Source: Sulfuricystis thermophila (GTDB taxonomy: Bacteria > Pseudomonadota > Gammaproteobacteria > Burkholderiales > Rhodocyclaceae). From it: 64,000 nucleotides of DNA. Where the stretch lies: the NCBI RefSeq assembly GCF_004323595.1, contig NZ_AP019373.1:930001-994000 (forward strand). Reading direction: 5' to 3'. How positions within the stretch are numbered: the first letter of the stretch is position 1; the number at the start of each line of letters is the position of its first letter. Positions 19,280 to 28,903 of the stretch are shown one piece after another. Below the pieces are notes generated by a model that was not told where the DNA came from, did no database searches, and was given only the letters and a program-made list of their open reading frames with translations. Both the position numbers and the translations under genes were made by a program.

Positions 19280-20364
19280 GCCACGGCGGCGAGGAGCTTG
19301 TCGTAGGCCTCGGCGAACAGCCGCACGCCTTGGGTCTGCAGGGCTTCGCCGACGTCGTCGAGGTCGATGCCAAACTCAGCGAGGGCGGCGATGTGCGCGG
19401 CGGCCGCCTCCATGCCCTCGATGAGCGTGGGTGCGACGCGTCCATGGTCGCGGAAGGCGGCAAGCGTGGCGTCCGGGAGGGTGTTGATGGTCTCCGGGCC
19501 GATCAGCGGTTCGACGTAGAGCACGTCGCTGTAGGCCGGATTCTTGGTACCGGTGCTTGCCCACAGCGGTGTCTGCGGTCGCACGCCCGCGGCGCGCAGT
19601 GTGGTGAAGGCCGGGCCGTGGAAGTGGTCGAGATACTGGCGGTAGCAGCGCTTGGCGAGCGCTACGCCGCTCTGGCCCTTGAGCGCGGCGGCTTCGGGTG
19701 TGCCGATGGCGTCGAGGCGTTGGTCGATCAGGGTGTCGACGCGGCTCAGGAACACGCTCGCCACGGCGCGCAGGCGCCGGGCGTCGCCGCCGTTGGCGAT
19801 CCATGCCTGCGCGCCACGCAGGTAGGCGTCGCTCACCGCCGCGTGCTGCGCGAGCGAGAAGATCAACGTGACGTTGACCGGCACGCCTACTGCCGTAAGC
19901 TGCTCGAAGGCGACGAGACCCGCAGGCGTCGCCGGCACCTTGATGAGCAGGTTGTCACGCGCCACCGCGTCGCGCAGGCGCCGCGCCGCGGCGACGGTGC
20001 CGGCGGCGTCGTGAGCGAGCGCCGGCGAGACTTCGAGGCTGACGTATCCAGTCTCTCCCGCGCTTGCCGCATGAATCGGCGCCAAGAGGTCGCAGGCAGT
20101 GCGCACGTCAGGGATGACCAGAGCCTCGTAACGCGCCTCGGGCGAGCGCACCTCGCCGCGCAGACGTTCGAGGTCGGCTCGGTAGTAGGGACTGGTGGCG
20201 ATGGCCTTCTCGAAGATCGCCGGGTTGGAAGTGACACCGTCGATGCCGTCTTCGCGGATCAGGCGTTCGAGGACACCTTCCTCGAGGTGGGTGCGGGAGA
20301 GGTTGTCGAGCCAGATGTGCTGGCCGAGCGTCTTGAGTTGCTGGAGGGGATTGTTGGGATTCAT
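19276..20364 (-). CDS. tal: transaldolase
   Basis: A 362-residue class I transaldolase of the longer bacterial type. It transfers dihydroxyacetone units between sedoheptulose 7-phosphate and glyceraldehyde 3-phosphate. I start at ATG 20364 (MNPNNPLQQLKTLGQHIWLDNLSRTHL) because a GAGGAG ribosome binding site lies just upstream; the 23 upstream in-frame residues do not look like protein. Motifs are DGVTSNPAIFEKAI near 40 and NLLIKVPATPAGLVAFEQL, whose lysine forms the Schiff base, then NVTLIFS. It is 22 bp downstream of the phosphoketolase gene, so the two share a pathway and probably a transcript. Confidence 0.94.
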   Translation of the reverse strand: MNPNNPLQQLKTLGQHIWLDNLSRTHLEEGVLERLIREDGIDGVTSNPAIFEKAIATSPYYRADLERLRGEVRSPEARYEALVIPDVRTACDLLAPIHAASAGETGYVSLEVSPALAHDAAGTVAAARRLRDAVARDNLLIKVPATPAGLVAFEQLTAVGVPVNVTLIFSLAQHAAVSDAYLRGAQAWIANGGDARRLRAVASVFLSRVDTLIDQRLDAIGTPEAAALKGQSGVALAKRCYRQYLDHFHGPAFTTLRAAGVRPQTPLWASTGTKNPAYSDVLYVEPLIGPETINTLPDATLAAFRDHGRVAPTLIEGMEAAAAHIAALAEFGIDLDDVGEALQTQGVRLFAEAYDKLLAAVA

Positions 20365-20386
20365 GGCGGCTCCTCGGGCGGTGAAG

Positions 20387-22747
20387 TCAGGCGGGCCAGT
20401 GCCAGTCGCGGATGTCCGGCATGTCCTCACCATGGCGGTGGATGTAGCGTTTGTGCTCGACCAGTCGGTCGCGCATACGCTGCTTGATGTGCGCCGCCCG
20501 GGCCTGTAACTTCGGCACGCGGTCCGCCACGTCCGTCACCAGATGGAAGCGGTCGAGGTCGTTTAGCACCACCATGTCGAAGGGCGTGGTGGTGGTGCCT
20601 TCCTCCTTGTAGCCGCGCACGTGCAGGTTGGCGTGGTTGGTGCGGCGGTAGGTCAAGCGGTGGATCAGCCAGGGATAGCCGTGGTAGGCGAAGATGATCG
20701 GCTTGTCGGTGGTGAACAGTGAGTCGAACGCGCGGCAGGAGAGGCCGTGTGGATGTTCTTCCTGCGGTTGCAGGGTCATCAGGTCGACGACGTTGATGAA
20801 GCGGATTTTCAGGTCCGGTGCGAGGCTGCGAAGGATGTCGATGGCGGCGAGCATCTCCAGTGTCGGCACGTCGCCCGCCGCCGCCAGCACCACGTCCGGC
20901 TCCCCGTCCTGATCGCTGCAGGCCCATTCCCACAAGCCGATGCCGGTGCTCACATGCTTGATCGCAGCGTCCATGCTGAGCCATTGTTGCTCGGGCTGCT
21001 TGCCGGCAACGATGACGTTGACCAGATTGCGGCTCCTCAGGCACTGGTCGGTGACCGCCAGCAGCGTGTTGGCGTCCGGCGGCAGGAAGACGCGCACGAT
21101 CTCGGCTTTTTTGTTGACCACGTGGTCGATGAAGCCCGGATCCTGGTGCGAGAAGCCGTTATGGTCCTGACGCCAGACGTGTGAGGTCAACAGGATGTTG
21201 AGCGAGGCGATGGGGCGGCGCCAGGGAATCTCGCGGCACACCTTGAGCCACTTGGCATGCTGGTTGAACATCGAATCGACGATGTGGATGAAGGCTTCGT
21301 AACAGGAAAAGAAGCCGTGGCGGCCGGTCAGCAGATACCCTTCGAGCCAGCCCTGGCAGGCGTGTTCGGAAAGGATCTCCATTACCCGGCCGTCGGGGGC
21401 GAGATGATCGTCGAAGTCGTAGTGCTCGGCCATCCAGGTGCGATCGGTGACCTCGAACAACGCGCCGAGCCGGTTAGAGGCCGTCTCGTCCGGACCGAAC
21501 ACGCGGAAATTGTGCGGGTTCCGGCGCATCACGTCGCGCAGGTAGGCGCCCATCACGCGGGTCGATTCGGCGATCGGCGTGCCCGGCGCCGTCACCGCCA
21601 CTGCGTAGTCCGCGAAATCCGGCAGCCGCAGGTCGTGCAGCAGTACGCCGCCGTTGGCGTGCGGGTTGGCCCCCATGCGCCGCGCCCCTTTGGGCGCCAA
21701 GGCGGCGATCTGCGGCATGAGGCGTCCACCGGCATCGAAGAGTTCGCGCGGCCGGTAGGATTGCATCCAAGCCTCCAAGAGCCGTACGTGCTCGGGGCGG
21801 TCCATGTCGCTGATCGGCACTTGGTGCGAGCGCCAGTAGCCCTCGACCTTCAGGCCGTCTACTTCCTTCGGGCCGGTCCAGCCCTTGGGGCTCGCGAGCA
21901 CGATCATCGGCCAGCGTGGGCGTGTGCGCAAGACGCCCTCACGAGCCTGTCGCTGGATCTCGCGGATGTCGGTGAGCGCGGCGTCGAGCGCGGCCGCCAT
22001 GGCCTGGTGCATCGCCTTGGGTTCGTCGCCGACGACGAAGTAGGGCTTGTGGCCATAGCCGGTCAAGAGGCTTTCCAGCTCGGACTGCGGGATGCGCGCG
22101 AGCAACGTCGGGTTGGCGATCTTATAGCCGTTCAGATGCAGGATCGGCAGCACCGCGCCGTCGCGCGCGGGGTTGATGAACTTGTTGCTGTGCCAGGAGG
22201 TGGCGAGCGGGCCGGTTTCCGCCTCGCCGTCGCCCACCACGCAGGCGGCGATGAGGTCTGGGTTGTCGAGCACCGCGCCGTAGGCGTGCAGCAGCGAAAA
22301 GCCCAGCTCGCCGCCTTCGTTGATCGAACCGGGTGTCTCCGGCGCGGCGTGGCTGGGAATACCCCCGGGGAAGGAAAACTGCCGGAACAGCCGGCGCATG
22401 CCCTCGCGGTCTTGCGACACGTCGGGGTAGAGCTCGCTGTACGTGCCTTCGAGCCAGGTATTGGCGACCACTGCCGGTCCACCGTGGCCGGGGCCAGCGA
22501 TGAAGATCATCGACAGGTCGTCACGGCGGATGACGCGGTTCAGATGCGCATAGAGGAAGTTGAGTCCCGGCGTCGTACCCCAGTGGCCCAATAGACGCGG
22601 CTTGATGTGCGCGCGCTCGAGCGGCATATCGAGGAGCGGATTGTCGAGGAGATAAATCTGCCCGACCGAAAGGTAATTCGCGGCGCGCCACCAGGCGTCG
22701 ATGAGTTCGAGTTCGGCAGGGGAAAGTGGGTGGGGGTCGTCGTTCAT
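20387..22747 (-). CDS. xfp: xylulose-5-phosphate/fructose-6-phosphate phosphoketolase
   Basis: A 786-residue thiamine-diphosphate enzyme that splits xylulose 5-phosphate (or fructose 6-phosphate) with phosphate into acetyl-phosphate and a smaller sugar phosphate. The length is normal for the family. Motifs are [15 protein letters not shown] at the N-terminus, [59 protein letters not shown] (thiamine-diphosphate region) and [20 protein letters not shown]. The first gene of a xfp-tal run on the minus strand, it lies downstream of a glucan phosphorylase gene. Together these could route stored carbon to acetyl-phosphate and acetyl-CoA. Confidence 0.97.
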   Translation of the reverse strand: MNDDPHPLSPAELELIDAWWRAANYLSVGQIYLLDNPLLDMPLERAHIKPRLLGHWGTTPGLNFLYAHLNRVIRRDDLSMIFIAGPGHGGPAVVANTWLEGTYSELYPDVSQDREGMRRLFRQFSFPGGIPSHAAPETPGSINEGGELGFSLLHAYGAVLDNPDLIAACVVGDGEAETGPLATSWHSNKFINPARDGAVLPILHLNGYKIANPTLLARIPQSELESLLTGYGHKPYFVVGDEPKAMHQAMAAALDAALTDIREIQRQAREGVLRTRPRWPMIVLASPKGWTGPKEVDGLKVEGYWRSHQVPISDMDRPEHVRLLEAWMQSYRPRELFDAGGRLMPQIAALAPKGARRMGANPHANGGVLLHDLRLPDFADYAVAVTAPGTPIAESTRVMGAYLRDVMRRNPHNFRVFGPDETASNRLGALFEVTDRTWMAEHYDFDDHLAPDGRVMEILSEHACQGWLEGYLLTGRHGFFSCYEAFIHIVDSMFNQHAKWLKVCREIPWRRPIASLNILLTSHVWRQDHNGFSHQDPGFIDHVVNKKAEIVRVFLPPDANTLLAVTDQCLRSRNLVNVIVAGKQPEQQWLSMDAAIKHVSTGIGLWEWACSDQDGEPDVVLAAAGDVPTLEMLAAIDILRSLAPDLKIRFINVVDLMTLQPQEEHPHGLSCRAFDSLFTTDKPIIFAYHGYPWLIHRLTYRRTNHANLHVRGYKEEGTTTTPFDMVVLNDLDRFHLVTDVADRVPKLQARAAHIKQRMRDRLVEHKRYIHRHGEDMPDIRDWHWPA

Positions 22748-22784
22748 GGGGCTTCCTCAAAAGGGGGGACGGGCCATTCATGGA

Positions 22785-25313
22785 TCAGCGGTACCAAAGA
22801 ATCTCTCGTGCTTCGAGCGGAACTACGGCGCCGGGGAAAAACGGCACGATGCGCGGTGTGTAATCGCCTACCGGGCGCCGTTTGGGAATCTCGGCCGCGT
22901 AAGAGTGAGCGTTGAATGCCCCGTCCAGTGTCTTGCCTCGCTGCATGCGGAAAACGTCACGCGCACCTCTTTCAAGCGGCTGCGCGTAGAGTTCGACGAC
23001 GATGGCATTGGGATCGAGTTCATCGAGGTAGACTGGGATGCTGAAATGCCAATATGTGTCGGATTCGACGATGTTGAGCTCGCCGAAATGGATGCGCGGC
23101 CAATGACGCCGCAGGTCTTCCTGCCAGGCGATCAGGCGAGCGGAGAATCCGGCATCATTTGCCCGCTGGAGGAATTCGGCTGCGGCGGGCAAGTAAAGGG
23201 TGTCGACGTATTCTCGCAGCATACGGTTGCTGGAATAACGGGGCGTCAGCGTGGCCATGCTGCTTCGCATACGTTCGATCCAGCCTCGCGGACAGCCACT
23301 CGCGTCACGGTCACGGTAGAACAGCGGCACGATCTCATTTTCCAGCAAATCGTAGAGCGTTTCGGCTTCGGCGTGATCCCAGGCTGGGTCGCTGTCGTGT
23401 TCCCGGCGGTCACCGACTGCCCAGCCGATTTCGGGGGCCCAGGCTTCCGCCCACCAACCGTCGAGCTCGGAGAGGTTGAGTCCGCCATTGACCAAGATCT
23501 TCATGCCGCTGGTGCCGCAGGCCTCCCATGGCCGACGCGGCGTGTTGATCCATAGATCGACACCTTGCACCAGTTGCTCGGCGATGACCATGTTGTAATC
23601 GGCGAGAAAGACGATGCGGCCGGCAAGATCGGGGCGGCTGTCAATGAAGGCATTCCACTGCCGCACCATCTCACGGCCGCTCTCATCCTGCGGGGGGGCC
23701 TTGCCGGCGATCACCAGTTGCACCGGCTGGTGTGGATCGCTCAGCAGACGGTACAGTCGCTCGGGATCGGCAAGCAGCAGGTTGGGGCGCTTGTAGGCAA
23801 CGAAACGGCGTGCAAAACCGAGCGTCAGGCTGTTCGGGTCGAGTGCGTGCCTGGCCTGCTCGATGCGTTCGATCGGTGCGTTGTTCGCCGCAAGCTGGCG
23901 TTCGAGTTGTAAGCGTGCGAACCTGATCAGGTTCTGACGCGCAGCGATGCGCATCGCCCAGAGCGCTTCGTCGGGAATATGTCGGATTGCTGTGCTGAGA
24001 TGCTTCGTTTCGCCCAGCCAGCGCGACTTGCCACAGGCAGCGGTCCAGAGACGGTCGGCATCGGCAGAGTCCCAAGACGGCACATGTACGCCATTGGTGA
24101 CATGGATTACTGGCACTTCTTCCTCCGGCCAGCGCGGAAAGAGGGGCTGAAAGAGGCGTCGGCTCACCTGACCGTGCAACTCGCTCACCGCATTGATGTG
24201 CAGGCTGCCGCGAATCGCGAGCAGCGCCATGTTGAAAGGCTCGTGATCATCATCGGGGTTCACGCGCCCGAGCGCAAGGAAATCACGCTGTGAGATTCCC
24301 AAGGCATTTATCGTGCCATCGAGGTGGCGTTCGATCAGCGTCGGCGGGAAACGATCAAAACCCGCCTCGACCGGGGTGTGGGTCGTAAACACGTTGCCAG
24401 GGCGCGTCGTGGCGAATGCGCGCTGGAAGTCGACGCCGTGATCACGCATGTGACTTGCCGCACGCGCCAGCACGACGAAGGCTGCATGGCCTTCGTTGAG
24501 ATGACAGACCTGTGGCGTGATCCCGAGCCGCCGCAACAACAGCCAGCCCCCCATGCCGAGGCAGATCTCCTGCTTCAGGCGCATACTGAGGCCGCCGCCA
24601 TAGAGCTCTGCGGTGATGCCCCGGTCGGCGGGCGTGTTGAGCGGGTCATTACTGTCCAATAGATAAAGTCTGATCCGCCCGACCGTCACTTGCCATACCC
24701 GCAGACGCAGATTCCGTCCCGGGAACGGTAGTTCCACCCGCAGACGATCGCCAGCCTCGTCCAGGACAGGCTGAATTGGCAGCTGGGTAGGGTCGTTGTA
24801 GGGGAAATATTCCTGCTGGTTGCCATGGGCATCGAAGCTTTGCCGAAAATAGCCCTGCTGCCAGAGCAGGCCGATGCCGACCATCGGCACTCCGAGATCG
24901 CTCGCTGTTTTGAGACAATCGCCAGCGAGGATGCCCAAACCGCCTGAATAGATCGGCAGCGAATCCGATAACCCGAACTCCATGCTGAAGTAGGCGACCG
25001 GCGCGAGTTTGGCATCTCGGTGAGCGGTTTCGAACCACGTCGGCGCCGCGAGCGCCGCGGCATGTTCGTCGACGCATGCCTGCATGAGGGCGAGGAATTC
25101 GGGGTCCGCTGCCAGCTCAGTGAAATTCTGCTGCGAGGTGTTTTGTAGCACCAGCCAGGGATTCTTGGTGTGCTCCCAAAGTTCAGGGCAGACCCGTTCC
25201 CAAAGCACATCGCTGCTGTGGCTCCATGACCAGCGCAGGTCGAGGGCGAGTTCGATCAGCGGTACAAACGATGGCGGGAGATGGGGCAATTGTGCGGTAA
25301 GTGCGAAGGTCAT
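22785..25313 (-). CDS. glgP: alpha-glucan (glycogen/maltodextrin) phosphorylase
   Basis: An 842-residue GT35 phosphorylase of the short bacterial/archaeal-type alpha-glucan phosphorylase group, releasing glucose 1-phosphate. I start at ATG 25313 (MTFALTAQLPHLPPSFVPLIELALDLRWSWSH), where the family alignment begins; the 17 upstream residues are not family-like. Motifs are VAYFSMEFGLSDSLPIYSGGLGILAGD, VCHLNEGHAAFV and FTTHTPVEAGFDRF. The PLP-binding lysine is in EACGTSGMKILVNGGLN. It lies 37 bp upstream of xfp on the same strand, suggesting glucan breakdown feeding the phosphoketolase branch. Confidence 0.95.
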   Translation of the reverse strand: MTFALTAQLPHLPPSFVPLIELALDLRWSWSHSSDVLWERVCPELWEHTKNPWLVLQNTSQQNFTELAADPEFLALMQACVDEHAAALAAPTWFETAHRDAKLAPVAYFSMEFGLSDSLPIYSGGLGILAGDCLKTASDLGVPMVGIGLLWQQGYFRQSFDAHGNQQEYFPYNDPTQLPIQPVLDEAGDRLRVELPFPGRNLRLRVWQVTVGRIRLYLLDSNDPLNTPADRGITAELYGGGLSMRLKQEICLGMGGWLLLRRLGITPQVCHLNEGHAAFVVLARAASHMRDHGVDFQRAFATTRPGNVFTTHTPVEAGFDRFPPTLIERHLDGTINALGISQRDFLALGRVNPDDDHEPFNMALLAIRGSLHINAVSELHGQVSRRLFQPLFPRWPEEEVPVIHVTNGVHVPSWDSADADRLWTAACGKSRWLGETKHLSTAIRHIPDEALWAMRIAARQNLIRFARLQLERQLAANNAPIERIEQARHALDPNSLTLGFARRFVAYKRPNLLLADPERLYRLLSDPHQPVQLVIAGKAPPQDESGREMVRQWNAFIDSRPDLAGRIVFLADYNMVIAEQLVQGVDLWINTPRRPWEACGTSGMKILVNGGLNLSELDGWWAEAWAPEIGWAVGDRREHDSDPAWDHAEAETLYDLLENEIVPLFYRDRDASGCPRGWIERMRSSMATLTPRYSSNRMLREYVDTLYLPAAAEFLQRANDAGFSARLIAWQEDLRRHWPRIHFGELNIVESDTYWHFSIPVYLDELDPNAIVVELYAQPLERGARDVFRMQRGKTLDGAFNAHSYAAEIPKRRPVGDYTPRIVPFFPGAVVPLEAREILWYR

Positions 25314-25486
25314 GGATGGTGTTCGATCAACGATGGGTTCAATAATCGAGCAAAGTCTCACCATTACCTTTGAAAACTTGCAGATACAGGAAGTTCCCGC
25401 TGCGGGCGAACAATGGGCGACGCAAGGCAGGTCATATCGGGCGTGCCGGTGTGCCCTTGGTTAGCGCCACCACACCGACTCCACAG

Positions 25487-27163
25487 TCACTTCCCGCTGC
25501 GCCAGATCGACATCAGCACCCACAGACCGCCGACGACTGCGGCGATGAACCCCATCAGTCCGAAAGATGGCAACCCTGGCAGGGCGGTGTCGTGTTCGAT
25601 GGTCATAACGATGGCCGAACCGACGATCAGCGCGGCGGTGACGATGGCGAGCGCGAGACGGCTGATCGCCCGGTCGAGACGGTCGCCGAACTGCTTCAAG
25701 GGAGGGACGTCGACTTGCACCTGCACCTTGCCGCGCCGGGCAGCGCGCAGCAGCTGGCGCAGGTCTTGCGGCAGGCGGGAGACGAGGGCGAGCGTATCGT
25801 TGATCTCGCGCCAGGCGCGTCTTGCCAGTGCGGCGGGGGAGGCGTGGTTGAAGAGCGCGCGTTCGATGAAAGGTGCGGCTTCGCCAGCCATGTCGAAATC
25901 CGGATCGAGCTGGCGTCCCAAACCCTCCAGCGTGATGAAGGCCTTGGTCATCAACGCCAGATCGGGGGGCAGCGCAAGACCATGCTCGCGCAGGATGGCG
26001 ACCAGATCCGAGAGCATCGCCGCCAGATCGAGGCGCTTGAGCGGCACACCGTGATACTGGTCGACGAAGGCGTCGATGTCGGGCGCGATGGCTTCGCCGT
26101 CGGCTTGCGCATCGCTACTCCATTCCAGCAGCACATCGGCGACTTTGGCGGCATCATGGTTGACGAGGCCATCGAGCAGGAGGGCGAGTTGATAGCGGCG
26201 CTCTTCGGAAAGGCGCCCGACCATGCCGAAGTCGAGGAAGGCGATACGGGGACCGGGTAGGTAGAAGACGTTGCCGGGATGCGGATCGGCATGGAAAAAG
26301 CCGTCTTCCAGCATCATCTTCAGGACGGCCTGGGCGCCGCGGCGGGCGAGATACTTGCGGTCGAGGCCGGCGGCATCGACGGCGGCCAGATCCCGGCCGG
26401 GGATGCCTTCGACATAGTCTTCGACGATCAGTCGCTCGGAGGTCCATGCCCAGTGGATTCGCGGCACGAGGATCTCGGGCCAGTCGGTGAAGTTTGCGGC
26501 GATGCGCTCCGCGTGGCGACCCTCGATGGCGAAATCCAGCTCACGGCGTAGCGCCTGGGTGAACTGGCGTACCACTTCCTTCGGCCGGTAGCGCCGCAGA
26601 TCGGGAGCTTCCGCTTCGACGATCTCTGCCAGCCGTGACAACAGGCGCAGATCGGCTTCGACGACCGGGCGGATGCCGGGACGCCGCACTTTCAGGACCA
26701 CCGGCGTGCCATCGGCGAGCCAGGCGCGGTGCACCTGGGCCAGCGAAGCCGCTGCGAGCGCCTCGGTCTCCAGGCGGGCAAACAGCGTTTCGGGTGCCTG
26801 ACCGAGATCTTCGCTCAGTTGCGGCCGCAGCGCATCGAAGGGCAATGCGGGGACGGCATCCTGCAGCTTGCCGAACTCGGTGATCCATTCCGGCGGAAAC
26901 AGGTCGACGCGGGTGGCGAGGACCTGCCCCAGCTTGACGAAGCTCGGCCCCAAGTCTTCCAGCGCCCGGCGCACACGGGCCGGCGGTTCCAGCCGCGCCA
27001 ATTCCTCCGGCGCCTGCCAGTGCAACGCGCGCCCGCCCCGCTCGAGCGCGCCGGCCATGCCGACGCGCCGCACCAGATCACCAAAGCCGTAACGAATCAG
27101 GACGCTGGCGATGTCATGCAGGCGTCCCAGATCGCGGACGGCACTGATGGCCTGCCAGAGCAT
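25487..27163 (-). CDS. UbiB/ABC1-family atypical kinase
   Basis: A 558-residue ABC1/ADCK/UbiB protein. The KxGQ-type motif is at PSFVKLGQVLATR near 75. The kinase-like core shows ASLAQVHRAWLADGTPVVLKVRRPG, DGFFHADPHPGNVFYL and IAFLDFGMVGRLS. Two C-terminal membrane helices are visible (LALAIVTAALIVGSAIVMTI and GLMGFIAAVVGGLWVLMSIW). In E. coli, UbiB supports ubiquinone biosynthesis, but many bacteria carry several paralogues and no ubi gene is nearby here, so I leave out a symbol. Its ATG overlaps the stop of the DUF2934 gene (TGATG), which indicates a two-gene unit. Confidence 0.9.
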   Translation of the reverse strand: MLWQAISAVRDLGRLHDIASVLIRYGFGDLVRRVGMAGALERGGRALHWQAPEELARLEPPARVRRALEDLGPSFVKLGQVLATRVDLFPPEWITEFGKLQDAVPALPFDALRPQLSEDLGQAPETLFARLETEALAAASLAQVHRAWLADGTPVVLKVRRPGIRPVVEADLRLLSRLAEIVEAEAPDLRRYRPKEVVRQFTQALRRELDFAIEGRHAERIAANFTDWPEILVPRIHWAWTSERLIVEDYVEGIPGRDLAAVDAAGLDRKYLARRGAQAVLKMMLEDGFFHADPHPGNVFYLPGPRIAFLDFGMVGRLSEERRYQLALLLDGLVNHDAAKVADVLLEWSSDAQADGEAIAPDIDAFVDQYHGVPLKRLDLAAMLSDLVAILREHGLALPPDLALMTKAFITLEGLGRQLDPDFDMAGEAAPFIERALFNHASPAALARRAWREINDTLALVSRLPQDLRQLLRAARRGKVQVQVDVPPLKQFGDRLDRAISRLALAIVTAALIVGSAIVMTIEHDTALPGLPSFGLMGFIAAVVGGLWVLMSIWRSGK

Positions 27164-28008
27164 CAGCGCTTCTTCTCATCGACCTTGGATTGCAGGCGGG
27201 CCGCGATACCCTGCAAAAAGCCGGCGGCGAGACCCGCAAACAGCGCGGCTTCATGGCGCAGCGCTTTCACCCCCTTCCTGGCTTGATCGCGAGCAGCCTC
27301 CTTGACCGTCCGGGCGAGTTGATCGACGGCGACTTTGACCCGCTGGCCGACGGCCGAACCGCTGCTCCTGGCATGTTCGGCCAGTTGCTGAAAAGTCGCC
27401 TGAACGGCCCCCTGAGTCGTGCGTGCGGCATCCTGCAGCGTTTCGGCAAACAACGACTGGAGCGTAGCGAGATCGTCCACCGCCTGCTTCAAGCCCTGCT
27501 GGGAGAATTCCTTCGTACGCCCCGTCGCTTCCTCGATCGCCAGATGGGCGGCTTCCGCCGCGCCGGAAAGCGCCTCGTCGAGGCCGCGCATCGCTGCTTT
27601 CAACGCTTCGCCGCTCCGTTCACCGAAGGGAGCGACGCCAGCGCGGGCGCCAGCGACGACGGCTTTCGTCACGCGCTTGACCGCATCGACATCGAGGCGG
27701 CCGCGGGTGAGCGCATCGAGCGTGATCGAACGTACCTCTTTGGCGATCGATGCCGGATCGGCTCCGAGCGCTGCTGCGACGCGCCGTTCGATTTCCTCGG
27801 TCGCCAGGGCGGGCAATCGACCCTGTTCGCGCAGCATCTCGTCAATCTGGGCCTCGGCCTGCCGCCAGTCCTCGGCCATGTCGCCACCGCTGAAGCCACG
27901 CTTCTCGGCGATGAAATACGCGGCCTCTGCAATCATCTTGTAGCGTTCTTCCAGCGTCACGGGCCCATTGCTGACGAGGGATTCGCCATTCGAGTAGGTT
28001 GCGGTCAT
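27163..28008 (-). CDS. DUF2934-containing helical protein of unknown function
   Basis: A 281-residue protein. Residues about 17-58 (LEERYKMIAEAAYFIAEKRGFSGGDMAEDWRQAEAQID) match the DUF2934 pattern. The rest is long, Ala-rich amphipathic helix with repeated (A/S)xxxA spacing, reminiscent of phasin-like or LEA-like helical proteins, ending in a semi-hydrophobic helix (HEAALFAGLAAGFLQGIAARLQ) and a basic tail. No catalytic motif is recognisable. The 1-bp overlap with the UbiB-like gene suggests the two products cooperate, possibly at a membrane or lipid surface. This is inference from composition. Confidence 0.7.
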   Translation of the reverse strand: MTATYSNGESLVSNGPVTLEERYKMIAEAAYFIAEKRGFSGGDMAEDWRQAEAQIDEMLREQGRLPALATEEIERRVAAALGADPASIAKEVRSITLDALTRGRLDVDAVKRVTKAVVAGARAGVAPFGERSGEALKAAMRGLDEALSGAAEAAHLAIEEATGRTKEFSQQGLKQAVDDLATLQSLFAETLQDAARTTQGAVQATFQQLAEHARSSGSAVGQRVKVAVDQLARTVKEAARDQARKGVKALRHEAALFAGLAAGFLQGIAARLQSKVDEKKR

Positions 28009-28187
28009 GATCGGCTCCTTTCGTATGACGGGGAACGTGCAATCCCATTGTAGACCCGGAAATTCCGTCCAGTCTCGTTCGGGCGCTCACCTCGACCGGA
28101 AGTGGAGGATAATCCGTCGCAAATGCCATTCACGGCATGGGCGGTTGCAGCGCGTCGCCGCTGTGGCCGGACATTCGGAAATGCACT

Positions 28188-28571
28188 ATGTTGAAAATGG
28201 TTTTCGCCATCGCTCTCGGGGCCGCGCTCGGTGCGCTGTTGCGCTGGTTCCTCGGTCTCAAGCTCAACAGTCTGTTCCCGGACATTCCGCCGGGAACGCT
28301 CGCCGCCAACCTGATCGGCGGCTATGTCATCGGCCTCGCGATCGCCTATTTCGCACTGACGCCGTCGATCGCGCCGGAATGGCGTTTGCTGATCATCACG
28401 GGTTTCTGTGGTGGTCTGACCACCTTTTCGACCTTTTCTGCCGAGGTCGTCAGCCTGCTGCAGGAAGGCCGGCCGGGCTGGGCGCTGGGAGCGATAGCCG
28501 TGCATGTCATCGGCTCACTGCTTGCCACTTTTGCCGGCGTGGCGTCTTTTCATTGGTTGAAATCGGCATGA
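28188..28571 (+). CDS. crcB: fluoride ion channel CrcB/Fluc
   Basis: A 127-residue, four-helix Fluc protein that exports fluoride as a dual-topology dimer. I start at ATG 28188 ([23 protein letters not shown]); an ATG at 28137 would add 17 residues that are not family-like. Hallmarks are GALLRW near the N-terminus, [14 protein letters not shown] with the pore asparagine, and [13 protein letters not shown] with the Na+-site and phenylalanine-box region. A GATAAT -10-like box is at 28108-28113. I looked for a fluoride riboswitch in the 180-bp leader and did not recognise one. A DUF190 gene follows after 11 bp. Confidence 0.96.
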   Translation: MLKMVFAIALGAALGALLRWFLGLKLNSLFPDIPPGTLAANLIGGYVIGLAIAYFALTPSIAPEWRLLIITGFCGGLTTFSTFSAEVVSLLQEGRPGWALGAIAVHVIGSLLATFAGVASFHWLKSA

Positions 28572-28582
28572 GGGGGAGAGGA

Positions 28583-28903
28583 ATGAACGGCTACCAGATC
28601 ACCTTTTTCACCCAGCAGGATCGCCGCCACAAGGGCAAGCCGTTGGCCGAGTGGCTCGTGCATCTCGCCAAAGAGATGGGGCTGCCCGGTGCGACGCTGC
28701 TTACCGGCAGCGAGGGCCTGGGGCATGATCGCCGCATTCATTCGGCGCGTTTTTTCGAGCTGGCCGATCAACCGGTCGAGGTCGTGATGGCGGTCGATAC
28801 CGAGCAGGCCGAACGCCTGTTCGCGCGTCTCAAGGCCGAGGGCGTGCATCTGTTTTACGTCAAGACTGCGGTCGAGTTTGGCGTGCTGGGGGAAGATGGG
28901 TAA
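28583..28903 (+). CDS. DUF190 family protein, crcB partner
   Basis: A 106-residue DUF190 protein with a PII-like ferredoxin fold. Segments seen are YQITFFTQQDRRHKGKPLAEWLV, the loop GLPGATLLTGSEGLGHDRRIHS, and QPVEVVMAVDTEQAERLFARLK. I start at ATG 28583, which has a GGGGAGAGGA ribosome binding site; ATG 28568 inside the crcB stop would add only MRGRG. DUF190 genes commonly follow crcB, which suggests a role in fluoride handling or channel regulation, but the biochemical function is not established. Confidence 0.9.
   Translation: MNGYQITFFTQQDRRHKGKPLAEWLVHLAKEMGLPGATLLTGSEGLGHDRRIHSARFFELADQPVEVVMAVDTEQAERLFARLKAEGVHLFYVKTAVEFGVLGEDG

Noticed and set aside
28009-28187. Fluoride riboswitch upstream of crcB
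   Set aside because: I could not match the conserved pseudoknot pattern by eye; a covariance-model search would settle it.
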